Part shown: positions 18,420 to 27,287 of the stretch, in pieces
Layout of the letters: every line of letters begins with the position of its first letter
Position numbering within the stretch: the stretch's first letter is position 1
Source: HXMU1420-13 sp965229525
GTDB taxonomy: Bacteria > Bacteroidota > Rhodothermia > Balneolales > Balneolaceae
Length of the DNA stretch: 64,000 bases
Direction: 5' to 3'
NCBI GenBank assembly: GCA_965229525.1
Contig: OZ245886.1
Span: 2,976,001-3,040,000 of the forward strand
Made by a program: the position numbers and the translations under genes
The notes under the pieces: model-generated
The model's database searches: none
Told to the model about the DNA's origin: nothing
What the model saw: the letters and a program-made list of their open reading frames with translations, nothing else

Positions 18420-19357
18420 AAATCTACGTTGCCACCTGTAATAATTATCCCAACCCTTTTGTTGGATACATCTACCTTTCCTTCAAAAATTGCAGCTACT
18501 GGAACGGCGCAAGATGGTTCGATAATTATCTTCATTCGTTCCCAAATGAAGCGCATTGCTTCGATTATTGATTCCTCGCTAACCGTAACAATGTCATCTA
18601 CATGTTGTTGAATGATCTTGAAAGGGAGCTCACCTAGTGAGGTTCGAAGACCATCTGCAATGGTAGCTGTACTCAAAACCGGTTGAAGATTGCCAATCTT
18701 GAAAGATCGATAAGCATCATTTGCAATCTCCGGTTCTGCACCAATAACCTTGATTTCTGGGTACATTGCTTTCGCTGCTATAGAACATCCACTCATCAAG
18801 CCACCACCACCAATTGGGGCCAAGAGAATATCCAAATCCGGATACTCGGTGAGCAACTCGAGGGCAGTGGTACCCTGACCTGCGATAACTCGGGCATCAT
18901 TGTACGGATGAATAAAAGTGGCACCTGTTTTTTTAACCACGTTCAACAACGTTGATTCTCTGGCTTCTAAAGTTGGTTCACAGAATGTGATTTCAGCCCC
19001 GTAATTGTTAACCGCATCTATTTTTACCTTCGCTGAATTTTCGGGCATTACGATGTGTGCTTTAATACCACGTAACTTTGCCGATAATGCAATCGCCTGT
19101 GCATGATTGCCAGAAGAATGTGTTGCTACACCACGTCTTGCTATTGCATCATTTAATGTCATAACGGTGTTGCAACCACCTCTAAACTTAAATGCACCTA
19201 CTTTTTGGAAATTTTCACACTTAAAAAAAAGTTCTCCCTGAGCACGCTCGTTTACCTGATTTGAGCATAGGACGGGTGTTCGATGTGCGTATGGTTTGAT
19301 TACATCATATGCTTTTTCAATATCTAAAAATGTAGGAACAGTAAATGGTGAGATCAT
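18401..19357 (-). CDS. Threonine/serine dehydratase-like PLP enzyme (no ACT domain)
   Basis: 318 residues of the fold-type II PLP family. The Schiff-base Lys57 lies in AFKFRGG; the phosphate-binding glycine loop is GGGGLMSG; SSGNHAQA is the substrate-binding loop. The length and the absence of a regulatory ACT-like domain match catabolic threonine ammonia-lyase or serine racemase rather than the long biosynthetic IlvA. Expected reaction: threonine to 2-oxobutanoate plus ammonia, or serine racemisation/dehydration. It is monocistronic. Confidence 0.87.
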   Translation of the reverse strand: MISPFTVPTFLDIEKAYDVIKPYAHRTPVLCSNQVNERAQGELFFKCENFQKVGAFKFRGGCNTVMTLNDAIARRGVATHSSGNHAQAIALSAKLRGIKAHIVMPENSAKVKIDAVNNYGAEITFCEPTLEARESTLLNVVKKTGATFIHPYNDARVIAGQGTTALELLTEYPDLDILLAPIGGGGLMSGCSIAAKAMYPEIKVIGAEPEIANDAYRSFKIGNLQPVLSTATIADGLRTSLGELPFKIIQQHVDDIVTVSEESIIEAMRFIWERMKIIIEPSCAVPVAAIFEGKVDVSNKRVGIIITGGNVDLGNLPW

Positions 19358-19478
19358 GTAGTTAAATTGAGAAATTTGTAAGAGTGAGTTTTACAACTGT
19401 TGAACTTATGGGTGTAAAAGTTAGAAAACGGAAAACTAAGCCCCGATAAAAAAGTCATATTTTTAAAAAATTTTGGAG

Positions 19479-21713
19479 ATGGCGTTGAATATCAGATCGT
19501 TTGCACTATTAATTATAATCTTTTCTTGGGTAGATGCTGCAATAGCACAAGTATCACTAACAAAAATTGATCAACCAATTACACTTGACGGAGTAATTGA
19601 CGAATCAGTTTGGGAAACTGTCGAAACCCTGCCCGTGGTTCAATATGAGCCCGTATTTATGGGTGATATGAGTGAAGAATCCAGGTTTAAAGTTGCCTAT
19701 GATGAGAATTTCATTTACGTAGCTGGTGAGCTTTACACAAAAGATGCTAATTCAATTGTCACAAATACATTAACAAGAGACCAATATAGCAGCGATGATG
19801 TATTTGCCATTGTTTTAGACCCATTTAATGACAATGAAAACGGTCTATGGTTTTTCACCACTCCGGCAGGAGTTCGAGTGGATATAGCCGTTTCAAATGA
19901 TGCAAACTTTGGTGGTGGTTCCAACGCAATGAATGCCAGCTGGAATACTTTTTGGGATGTTGCTACCACACAAGACGAAAATGGTTGGTATGCTGAAATG
20001 AGAATCCCATTTTCAAGCATCGGTTTTCAGGATAACAACGGTATCGCTGAAATGGGTATGATTGTATATCGATGGATTGCATCTGCCAATGAGCGTCACA
20101 TTTATCCCGCTATTCCCCCTAACTGGAATATGGGAAATGCCAAACCATCGCAAGCACAAGATGTAATCTTAGAAGGAGTGGCAAGTCGTAAGCCATTGTA
20201 TTTCACCCCGTATGCACTGGGTGGTCAAAGCCTGACGAATGATTTAAACGATGCGGAAACTGAATATCTAGAGAGCAACGATTTTACGCGAGAACTTGGA
20301 TTCGATGTAAAATATAATCTAACCGGGAATTTAACGCTTGATGTAACTGTAAATACAGATTTTGCACAGGTTGAGGCGGATGATCAGCAATTAAACCTCT
20401 CGCGGTTTTCACTCTTTTTTCCAGAAAAGAGACAATTCTTCCAGGAGAGAGCTGGACTTTATAACGTTTCTTATGGTAGAAACAGATTGTTTTACAGCCG
20501 TAGAATAGGGCTGGACGATGATGGAAATCCTGTTAGAATTTTAGGTGGCGCACGAATGACTGGCCGGGTTGGGAATTGGGATGTTGGGTTCATCAATATG
20601 CAAACCGCAGATTCTGATAATTTTGCGGCAGAGAATTTTGGAGTATTGAGACTACAGCGAAAAACGTTTAATGACCTTTCGAATATAGGATCTATGTTTA
20701 CCAGCCGTTTAGGGGCAGACGGCGCCTACAATTACGTATATGGGTTTGATTCAGAAACTAACCTCACCGGAGATCTTTTTTTAGAGGTGATGGGAAGTCA
20801 AACTTTGGATAGTGAATTACCTTCTGCGATTCGTTCAGATTTATCTACCACAACCGCATTTCGAACGGCTTTGACACTTCAAAAATCGATAGGCTTTAAT
20901 TACCGATTTGTGGTGAGCAGAACGGGGGAAGATTTTGATCCTGGAATTGGATTCGTACGAAGAACAGGTACAACCGATTCATTCGGGCGATTAGCTTATG
21001 GATGGTTTGCCCCAGAGAATTCTATTGTTAATAGATATAATGTTGACCTCGCCATTTTTAGCCAGTACGAAAATGATTCGTATGAATTCTTAAATCAATC
21101 TATATGGTCTGGTTACAGCATTCGGTTTAAACAATTTGGCCAGTTTGAACTTGATGTTCGGTATAACAGAGAAATTCTTCTTGATGATGAGGACTTTGAT
21201 CTTCTTGGACGTATTTATGTTCCGGGTGGTGAATTTGAGACCTATGAAGTGAGTACAGGTTATCAAACCAATGAAGGCAAAAAACTCCAGTTTGCTATAA
21301 GTGGTGAGTATGGTGGACTATACGATGGAACAAGCTATGGATTTAGTTTAGATCCGCGATGGATTGTAAATTCAAATCTTGAAATAGGGGGTAGTTATAG
21401 TTTAACTCACCTCGAATTCCCAGAATTGTCCAACAGAACAAAAAATGATTATACCGCCCACCTCGGTCAATTTCGAGCACAATATGCTTTAAATAAGCAA
21501 TTCTCAGCCAGCACATTTGTACAATACAGTAACGTGAGTGAATTAGTAGGAGCCAATTTTAGATTCCGATATAATTTCAGTGAAGGACGTGATTTCTGGC
21601 TGGTATTTAACGAACAGGTGAATACAGTACGGGATGAATTAGAGGTGCCACGAGTTCCAAGATTACAGAATAGAACAATCCTGTTGAAATACACCCATAC
21701 TTTTATTTTCTAA
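19479..21713 (+). CDS. DUF5916 protein with N-terminal CBM9-like domain, secreted
   Basis: 744 residues from ATG 19479 (a TTG at 19473 is possible). The signal peptide ends near AAIAQ. A family 9 carbohydrate-binding-like domain follows (about 35-220, with LDGVIDESVWE and WYAEMRIPFSSI). The rest is a DUF5916 region predicted to form an outer-membrane barrel (FFPEKRQFFQE is a hallmark) and ending in an aromatic residue (THTFIF). This architecture is widespread in Bacteroidota; function is unknown. No operon partner; the next gene starts 70 bp downstream. Confidence 0.85.
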   Translation: MALNIRSFALLIIIFSWVDAAIAQVSLTKIDQPITLDGVIDESVWETVETLPVVQYEPVFMGDMSEESRFKVAYDENFIYVAGELYTKDANSIVTNTLTRDQYSSDDVFAIVLDPFNDNENGLWFFTTPAGVRVDIAVSNDANFGGGSNAMNASWNTFWDVATTQDENGWYAEMRIPFSSIGFQDNNGIAEMGMIVYRWIASANERHIYPAIPPNWNMGNAKPSQAQDVILEGVASRKPLYFTPYALGGQSLTNDLNDAETEYLESNDFTRELGFDVKYNLTGNLTLDVTVNTDFAQVEADDQQLNLSRFSLFFPEKRQFFQERAGLYNVSYGRNRLFYSRRIGLDDDGNPVRILGGARMTGRVGNWDVGFINMQTADSDNFAAENFGVLRLQRKTFNDLSNIGSMFTSRLGADGAYNYVYGFDSETNLTGDLFLEVMGSQTLDSELPSAIRSDLSTTTAFRTALTLQKSIGFNYRFVVSRTGEDFDPGIGFVRRTGTTDSFGRLAYGWFAPENSIVNRYNVDLAIFSQYENDSYEFLNQSIWSGYSIRFKQFGQFELDVRYNREILLDDEDFDLLGRIYVPGGEFETYEVSTGYQTNEGKKLQFAISGEYGGLYDGTSYGFSLDPRWIVNSNLEIGGSYSLTHLEFPELSNRTKNDYTAHLGQFRAQYALNKQFSASTFVQYSNVSELVGANFRFRYNFSEGRDFWLVFNEQVNTVRDELEVPRVPRLQNRTILLKYTHTFIF

Positions 21714-21782
21714 AGTAGTTTTTACCCCATTTTACGGGCTTTTTGTGTACTGTTAGCTGCGAATTTAAATCAGTACAGCTAC

Positions 21783-24374
21783 ATGAAAAAACTATCATTA
21801 TTTCTCGTTTTAAGCATGTTTGGGATGCATGCTTTTGCTCAATTCCAGGAAGAAATCGAGCGGTTTCAGTTTGAGACTGACATCAGATACGATGCTTCTA
21901 TAACCTCACCTGCCGAATACCTGGGTTATGAGTTGGGTGTTGAATATACTTTTCACCATCAAGTTATGGGATATTTAAAAAATCTTGCTGAAGAGTCGGA
22001 TAAAATCACATTTCATGAGATGGCACGCACTTACGAAAATCGAAGTGTGAATTATCTCATCATTACTTCTCCGGAAAATCACCGAAATCTGGAAGCCATC
22101 AAAGAAGCGAACTTCAATCTAGCGAACAATCCTGATGATGCAAGTGTTGGTGAAGAGCCGGTTATAGTTTGGATGAGCTACAACGTTCATGGTAACGAAC
22201 CTTCATCAAGTGAAGCAGCAATGCAAACTGCATACAGATTAGTAGCTGCAACTGATGCAGAAACTCAAAACTGGTTAGAGAATGCTGTGGTCATTATAGA
22301 TCCTATGCTTAATCCCGATGGTCGAGATCGCTATGTGTATTGGTATAAGTCTTCTCAGGCAAATATTCTGAATACCAATCCTGAGGATTTAGAACACGAT
22401 GAAATCTGGCCGGGTGGACGAACAAATCATTATTGGTTCGATTTAAATCGCGATTGGGTTTGGTTGATTCATCCTGAATCCAGAGGCAGAATTGCGGTAT
22501 ATCAAGACTGGATGCCTCAAGTTCATATAGATTTCCATGAGCAGGGTTTCAACAATAATTACTTCACCATGCCGGGTACCACTCCAAGAAACCATGAGTT
22601 GCCTGAAGCTTATGAGTATTGGGCAGATGTATTCGGTCGAGGTGCAATTGAAGAGTTCGATAAAGCTCAGGTAAACTTCGAAACTCGTGAACGTTTTGAT
22701 TTCTTCTATCCGGGATATGGATCCTCCTATCCAAGTATAATGGGTGGAATTGGAATGCTGGCAGAGCAGGGAGGACACTCTCGTGGTGGTCGTGCAGTTG
22801 AGACGAATGATGGATATGTTCTTACGCTTCGTCAAAGAGTATTTGATCATTATAAGAATGGAGTTTCCATCGTAAAAACATCGGTTGAAAATCGGGATGC
22901 ACTTCTGAATTACTTCAAAGATGCACGATCTCAATCAACACAAAAAGGAAATACAAAAGCGTATATCCTGCCAAATAACCCAAATGATTACACCTACGAT
23001 GTGGTCAATTTAATGCTAAAACACAACGTGCAGGTCGAACAGGCTACAGAAGATTTCACCGCTAGAAATGTGTACAGCTATTGGGATGGATCATCTTCAA
23101 ATAGAACCTTCTCAGAAGGTGATTTCATTATTAAAACTGACCAGCCGGCGCATTTGTTCATTAATACATTATTCCGTCGCCAGATGGAAATTCGTGATTC
23201 TGTGATGTATGATATGAGTTCTTGGTCGGTGCCATTGGCTTATAATCTAGATGCCGGTTGGACCACTTCCGATGTGCGAGTAAACACCGATCGAGTATAT
23301 GAATCAGTTTCACATCCTAAAGGGGTGGTGAATCGGGAAGCAAGCTATGCATTTGTTATTGATTGGGAGCAACGTCATGCACCGAAAGCCTTGGCCAAAT
23401 TATGGGATCATGGCTATAAAGTGCGAGCTGCAGAAAAAGGCTTCACAAAAGGAGAAAATGAATTCTCTAAGGGAAGTTTAGTGATCTTATTGGGTCGAAA
23501 TTTGGAGAAAAGCGAAACCATAAGAGATGATATGGCTGCAATTGCGGATGAAGTTGGAGTGTTAATCCATGGTTTTGATACCGGTAGAATGGATGTGGGC
23601 AGTGACCTTGGTTCGCCAAGTATGCGACCGGTTGAAGAGCCAAAAGTTGCTTTGATGATGGACTCACCATTCAATTCATATACAGCCGGACAACTATGGT
23701 TCTTGTTTGATCAATGGACAGAGTTCGGAATTTCTCGTATCCGTTCAGGTGATTTTAATAACATCGATTTGAATAGTTACGATGTAATCTTAATGCCGGG
23801 AATGTGGGGCAACGGTGGCATGGATGATTCTGCCATTGAAAGACTCCAAAGCTGGGTGCGTGATGGTGGAACATTAATCGGGACTGAAGGAACCGGTGCG
23901 TGGCTGACGGAAGGTCGATCTGGAATTTCAGGAGCAACCTTATTCTCCCCGGATGAAGATGATTCTGATGAAGTGCCGGATGTTGCATATACCCGATATG
24001 AAGATCGTGAAGACACATCAGGTCTGCGTAGAATTCCCGGATCAGCGTTTAAAGCAATGCTTGATAATTCTCATCCATTAGCATTCGGAATGCCGGATAG
24101 ATTGTACTCGCTTAAATTTGGAACCAATGGCATCGTGCCGGATGAAAGCTTCCATACAGTTGGGTATTATCACAAAGATCCAAGCCAGGTGTTAGCCTCC
24201 GGGTATGCATCCAATGAAAACAAGAGGAATGCTGCAGGAAATGCATTTGCTGTTGTAGATGATATGGGAAGAGGGCAGGTTGTAATGTTACTGGATAACA
24301 CTCAATACAGAATGTTCTGGGTTGGACCATCACGCTTTGTCCAAAATGCTGTGATGTTGTTACCTGGATTTTAA
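21783..24374 (+). CDS. M14 zinc carboxypeptidase-family protein, secreted
   Basis: 863 residues with signal peptide (1-19, MHAFAQ). The M14 domain covers about 45-360: zinc ligands in the NVHGNEPSSSE segment and the later His in QVHIDFHEQ, with the substrate-binding PDGRDR and FDLNRDW motifs between. The C-terminal half (about 390-860) has a Rossmann-like, glutamine-amidotransferase-like part (VILMPGMWG, GTLIGTEGTGAWL), an arrangement common in Bacteroidota M14 proteins. Likely a periplasmic or secreted peptidase. A 7-bp inverted repeat (TGTACTG at 21746, CAGTACA at 21771) lies just before the start. Confidence 0.88.
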   Translation: MKKLSLFLVLSMFGMHAFAQFQEEIERFQFETDIRYDASITSPAEYLGYELGVEYTFHHQVMGYLKNLAEESDKITFHEMARTYENRSVNYLIITSPENHRNLEAIKEANFNLANNPDDASVGEEPVIVWMSYNVHGNEPSSSEAAMQTAYRLVAATDAETQNWLENAVVIIDPMLNPDGRDRYVYWYKSSQANILNTNPEDLEHDEIWPGGRTNHYWFDLNRDWVWLIHPESRGRIAVYQDWMPQVHIDFHEQGFNNNYFTMPGTTPRNHELPEAYEYWADVFGRGAIEEFDKAQVNFETRERFDFFYPGYGSSYPSIMGGIGMLAEQGGHSRGGRAVETNDGYVLTLRQRVFDHYKNGVSIVKTSVENRDALLNYFKDARSQSTQKGNTKAYILPNNPNDYTYDVVNLMLKHNVQVEQATEDFTARNVYSYWDGSSSNRTFSEGDFIIKTDQPAHLFINTLFRRQMEIRDSVMYDMSSWSVPLAYNLDAGWTTSDVRVNTDRVYESVSHPKGVVNREASYAFVIDWEQRHAPKALAKLWDHGYKVRAAEKGFTKGENEFSKGSLVILLGRNLEKSETIRDDMAAIADEVGVLIHGFDTGRMDVGSDLGSPSMRPVEEPKVALMMDSPFNSYTAGQLWFLFDQWTEFGISRIRSGDFNNIDLNSYDVILMPGMWGNGGMDDSAIERLQSWVRDGGTLIGTEGTGAWLTEGRSGISGATLFSPDEDDSDEVPDVAYTRYEDREDTSGLRRIPGSAFKAMLDNSHPLAFGMPDRLYSLKFGTNGIVPDESFHTVGYYHKDPSQVLASGYASNENKRNAAGNAFAVVDDMGRGQVVMLLDNTQYRMFWVGPSRFVQNAVMLLPGF

Positions 24375-24400
24375 AAACTCTCTCGATTTATAAAATTAGA

Positions 24401-24428
24401 AAAGCCCTTCATTTGAAGGGCTTTTTTT
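24401..24428 (+). terminator. Rho-independent terminator after the M14 gene
   Basis: AAGCCCTTC and GAAGGGCTT form a 9-bp stem with a 4-base loop, followed by a run of T. The A-run on the left lets it also serve the convergent NERD gene. Confidence 0.85.
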
Positions 24429-24436
24429 GTGTCAGT

Positions 24437-25180
24437 TTAGAAGCTCCTGGTAAATCTACAATTAGGGTATTTCTCACACCCTAAAAATCGTGAGCCTTCA
24501 TTTTTACCTCTTCTAGCAGTACGTACAACTAATTTCGAACCACATTTTGGGCAATTTGTGTTTGAATGGTGTCTTTTATCTAATGAACGTAAATGATCTG
24601 CCTTTGATAAAGTAAATTCTGATTGAATGAATTCAAGTTTTCTATTTATCTCAATCAATTCTTCTAATGGAAGAATTTGATCATTGAATTGCATGATATA
24701 TCTACCCAAATTTCTCCGAATCACATTTTGTGGTAATTGAGTTTTAAACTTACAGTTTCCTACAAAACAGATGATTGGATGGATGTTTGATTCCTGGATA
24801 TTTAGAAACTTTGATAGAACATTTCTCTGTCTATAAGTTTGTCTCAATGGATTCTGAAAAGTATAGTTCTTACCAAATATTGATTGTGTCCATTTTGGTT
24901 GATCAGCTGATCCAAATATCCACCCAACTTTGTTCTTTGTCTCGACAATAAATAGACCATAAAGAGAAACTATTAGGTGATCAATTTGAGCGGTTCCATT
25001 ATTTGAAGGGATGATTAGATTGTGATACCTGTGATATAAATCACTATCCAATGAAGCCCACAAATTATATGCGGTTTTCTTTTCACCTAACCATCCTTTA
25101 AATCTGCTCATATTCTGAACAATTATTAAATAGGTAAGTAACAGAAATAAATAGTTAGGTAAAAGTTTTAATGTTGTCAT
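24437..25180 (-). CDS. NERD-domain (nuclease-related) protein with C-terminal topoisomerase-type zinc ribbon
   Basis: 247 residues. A hydrophobic N-terminus (about 8-22), then a NERD domain (about 28-140: GTAQIDHLIVSLYGLFIVETKN holds the restriction-nuclease-like D and ExK residues), then a Cys4 zinc ribbon (about 207-243: CPKCGSKL ... GCEKYPNCRF) like those of topoisomerase I. Such proteins are predicted to bind or cut DNA; physiological roles are mostly unknown. The longest start, ATG 25178-25180, lies inside the end of a small palindromic repeat, so ATG at 25111 (MSRFKGW) is an alternative. Confidence 0.8.
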   Translation of the reverse strand: MTTLKLLPNYLFLLLTYLIIVQNMSRFKGWLGEKKTAYNLWASLDSDLYHRYHNLIIPSNNGTAQIDHLIVSLYGLFIVETKNKVGWIFGSADQPKWTQSIFGKNYTFQNPLRQTYRQRNVLSKFLNIQESNIHPIICFVGNCKFKTQLPQNVIRRNLGRYIMQFNDQILPLEELIEINRKLEFIQSEFTLSKADHLRSLDKRHHSNTNCPKCGSKLVVRTARRGKNEGSRFLGCEKYPNCRFTRSF

Positions 25181-25285
25181 TCCGCGGCGAAAGCCCGGGA
25201 TCTGTAAGGAGTGATTCGTTAATAATGAAAGATCTACAACAAAGTACTTACACTTTACAGATCATGAGCTAAGCTCTGGATGACT
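25175..25285. repeat. MITE-like palindromic repeat, about 110 bp
   Basis: Imperfect terminal inverted repeats: the left end begins TGTCATTCCGCGGCGAAAGC and runs to GATCTGTAA; the right end, read on the other strand, begins GTCATCCAGAGCTTAGC and runs to GATCTGTAA. About 50 bp of AT-rich sequence lie between. It has no coding capacity and is probably a small dispersed intergenic element. It supplies the start codon of the longest NERD frame. Confidence 0.55.
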
Positions 25286-25350
25286 ACAAAATTTAGGTAA
25301 GGAAAATTTTTAATCATCAATCTATAGCGAATTCCCAGGAAATTCAGATG

Positions 25351-25776
25351 CTAAATACCGAATGGAGTAACAAAAATGAAGAAAAGTACGGCGACAATAG
25401 CGATGGTAGAGGTGATAATTCCATCACGCTTCGAGCGAATCCAACCTGACAGGCCTATACTAGCAAGTAAGCTCAGAAATCCAATGCTATAACCGATCAA
25501 CATACCAAACCAAAGTGACATAACAAGACCTTGATCTACGTGCATGGGAAATTCCGGGTGTAAGATGATTAATAATCGCCAGGAAGCGACCACAGCAATG
25601 AGCAAGCTACAGGCGGCAAGGGCAGAAGAAGAAACAATCCAATTCACCGACTTCTTTTTAGAAGTAAACACAACAATGGTGACTAAAATCGTCGCCGAAA
25701 TACCCCCTAAAAAGGCGCTTACAAAAGATAATTGTTCAGCTACTGCAACGATATAGTTAGAATCCAATTCTTTCAT
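25351..25776 (-). CDS. Four-helix membrane protein of unknown function at the distal edge of the integron
   Basis: 141 residues with four predicted membrane helices (about 14-34, 45-70, 83-107, 117-139) and no recognised motif. It is cassette-sense and begins 72 bp beyond the outermost attC. It could be the last cassette gene having lost its own attC, or the first chromosomal gene after the array. Confidence 0.5.
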   Translation of the reverse strand: MKELDSNYIVAVAEQLSFVSAFLGGISATILVTIVVFTSKKKSVNWIVSSSALAACSLLIAVVASWRLLIILHPEFPMHVDQGLVMSLWFGMLIGYSIGFLSLLASIGLSGWIRSKRDGIITSTIAIVAVLFFIFVTPFGI

Positions 25777-25848
25777 TACGAGGTATTTGAAGGATAGAGT
25801 AACTTAAAAAATATAAAATTGGTGCATAGTTAAATATTAAATATCAAG

Positions 25849-25956
25849 AGCTAACGACCCGGCGATTAAGTGGCTCTGTTACATAAAGTAAAGTTTCGAA
25901 GCAAAGTAACATTCTCGGGCATTATGTGCGGGGTCCGCTTGTAACACTTGTTGTAC
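25849..25956 (-). other. attC site I (108 bp), most distal
   Basis: Read on the minus strand, it begins GTACAACAAGTGTTACAAGCGG (R''/L'' side) and ends CCGGGTCGTTAGCT (R' side); the cassette-side L' box reads CCACTTAATCGCC. The two ends pair as in folded attC single strands, with a central palindromic part shared with attC G. It has more changes in its boxes than the others, as expected for the oldest cassette. It follows the RelE-like toxin remnant. Confidence 0.85.
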
Positions 25957-25966
25957 CCACAGAGCT

Positions 25967-26256
25967 CTAAGTTCTCGCTTTCCAGTATCCCGGTTTTTTT
26001 CTCAAGTCCATTACTGCAAATATTGTAATATGATCTTCTGAAACGGAATAAATCATGCCATATGGAAAACGAGACACTAAAAACGTCTTTCATTAGCGGA
26101 AATTTTAGCTCCCGATAATGGGTACTGTACAATTAAATCCAACACTTTTTCTACTTTATCAATAAAATCGTCACCAAGACCTACCACTTGTTCTTCGTAA
26201 TATTCTGCAGTTTCGAAAAATTCAATTTTGGCCTCAGAATGAAATTTTAATGTCAC
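25967..26256 (-). pseudogene. RelE/ParE-family toxin, frameshifted
   Basis: Starting at GTG 26256, which overlaps the antitoxin's stop (GTGA), the frame reads TLKFHSEAKIEFFETAEYYEEQ and so on to SANERRF, then hits a stop at about 26084. One extra T in the five-T run there would continue LVSRFPYGMIYSVSEDHI and end PGYWKART at 25967, a full-length toxin of about 96 residues. The second half carries the usual RelE/ParE C-terminal pattern (FPYGMIYSV, DLRKKPGYW). Either the toxin is dead while its antitoxin survives, or the sequence has a homopolymer error. The toxin normally acts as an mRNA interferase or gyrase poison. Confidence 0.75.
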
Positions 26257-26486
26257 TTTTGAATGCGTTTTCTGGCTTCCCGTAAAACATCGGCAGAAGA
26301 ATGAAGAGAGGCTTCTCCCGATTTTAAAGTTTCTTTTCTTCTTTGGACTTCATTAATCCAAGCCTGTTCAATTTCAGGATCAACTTGTCCATGAATACTT
26401 TGCAACAAGGAATCTGCTAAACGCGCCTTGCTTTTTTTGTCAAGGTTAAGAGCGGAAATTTCAATCTCTTTAAAATCAGTAATCAT
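26253..26486 (-). CDS. Addiction-module antitoxin (TIGR02574-like) in a cassette
   Basis: 77 residues, rich in Glu and Lys, with the 'LSxxEKxxLADSLLxSL...WxxExxRR' pattern of the putative addiction module component family: KKSKARLADSLLQSI (17-31) and IEQAWINEVQRRKETL (40-55). Its stop overlaps the GTG of the downstream RelE-like toxin, the usual order antitoxin then toxin. The toxin is frameshifted. After loss of the neighbouring attC H, it now belongs to a fused cassette with the PIN/RHH pair. Confidence 0.8.
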   Translation of the reverse strand: MITDFKEIEISALNLDKKSKARLADSLLQSIHGQVDPEIEQAWINEVQRRKETLKSGEASLHSSADVLREARKRIQK

Positions 26487-26559
26487 AGTAAAAGTGTTTG
26501 TTTTAAGGAATGAAACTATTAGATAAGAAAACTGATAATGTTCAGAATTTTTGGTGTGG

Positions 26560-26592
26560 CTATAACGACCCCGCTTGAAACGCTTGTTATAG
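26560..26592 (-). other. attC site H, collapsed remnant (33 bp)
   Basis: Only the outer ends remain: minus strand CTATAACAAGCGTTTCAAGC joined directly to GGGGTCGTTATAG. The L' box and whole centre are missing compared with the 90-126 bp sites. It lies immediately after the PIN toxin gene, where an attC is expected. The deletion should make it inactive and so fuse the two flanking toxin-antitoxin cassettes into one mobile unit. Confidence 0.8.
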
Positions 26593-26598
26593 CCCGAT

Positions 26599-27000
26599 TT
26601 AGTTTTTTATTAATTCCCAAAACGTTCTGGGAGTTACAATTTTTAATTCTGGTACCTTATCTGAAATATCAAGAAGATCTTTATCCCCGGTAATTAGAAT
26701 TTCAGCCCCAGCTCTTAAAGCTGATTCTAGTACCCATCGATCATCTTCATCACGAACTTGTATTTCTGATGGTTGGTCGGGGACAGGTTCAATATAATAT
26801 TGACGAAGTAGTTGTTCTGCTTCCCGAGCTATTTTTGTAGACACCTTTAATTTAGTAGTTAGTACGCGATATAATTCTGCTAAAACAAATTCACCAGTCA
26901 TTATTTCATGTTCGGCAAGAATCACTTGAAAAACATCGGTACTTAAGCCTCGGGTTGCAAATGCACTTACTAAGAAATTGGTATCTGCAAAAACCTTCAT
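26599..27000 (-). CDS. PIN-domain toxin (VapC-like ribonuclease) in a cassette
   Basis: 133 residues, a single PIN domain. Acidic metal-binding residues are visible: D6 (FADTNF), E42 (LAELYRVL), the DEDDRWVL cluster (about 84-88) and D105 in TGDKDLL. PIN toxins cut tRNA or rRNA. It overlaps the upstream antitoxin by 4 bp (ATGA), the normal vapBC arrangement. The collapsed attC H follows at once. Confidence 0.85.
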   Translation of the reverse strand: MKVFADTNFLVSAFATRGLSTDVFQVILAEHEIMTGEFVLAELYRVLTTKLKVSTKIAREAEQLLRQYYIEPVPDQPSEIQVRDEDDRWVLESALRAGAEILITGDKDLLDISDKVPELKIVTPRTFWELIKN

Positions 27001-27215
27001 GAAATTTCACGCCAAACATCTTCATCTGTTAACAATCCTTGTGATTCCGCAAAGGGTAAAATCCGGTTTCGAATTTGCTGGAAAGATTTAATAGATAATT
27101 GTCGGCGTAACGCTTCTCGGACTAATTCACTTTTAGGGCGACCCGTTCGTTTTGCTGCTTGATTAAGCAATGATTCTAAATCTTTGTCAATTCGGATTGA
27201 TAATGTTGTATCCAT
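26997..27215 (-). CDS. Ribbon-helix-helix (CopG/Arc type) antitoxin in a cassette
   Basis: Start placed at ATG 27215 (MDTTLSIRIDKDL), giving 72 residues with an RHH fold: beta strand TLSIRID, then ESLLNQAAKRTGRPKSELVREALRR for the two helices. The longer frame from 27251 would run through the operator. The C-terminal part should wrap and inhibit the PIN toxin encoded just downstream. RHH antitoxins repress their own promoter, and a matching palindrome lies upstream. Confidence 0.85.
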   Translation of the reverse strand: MDTTLSIRIDKDLESLLNQAAKRTGRPKSELVREALRRQLSIKSFQQIRNRILPFAESQGLLTDEDVWREIS

Positions 27216-27230
27216 AAGAATAAAAATTGT

Positions 27231-27251
27231 TTGTGTTACAATGTAATACAA
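27231..27251. promoter_or_regulatory. Operator palindrome of the RHH/PIN toxin-antitoxin cassette
   Basis: A 21-bp near-perfect palindrome (ten base pairs around a central base, one mismatch) of the form TTGTrTTACA-n-TGTAAyACAA, 16-36 bp before the antitoxin ATG. Its position and symmetry suit binding by RHH dimers. The cassette therefore seems to carry its own regulated promoter. Confidence 0.6.
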
Positions 27252-27287
27252 CTTTAAAGGGAGAACAACTGAATTATTAAGAAAGGG

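Noticed and set aside
22443..22934. 163-codon minus-strand frame inside the M14 gene
   Set aside because: Fully antisense to a well supported gene; shadow of its codon bias.
25866..26132. 88-codon minus-strand frame over attC I
   Set aside because: It is the out-of-frame reading of the broken RelE-like toxin and runs through the attC site.
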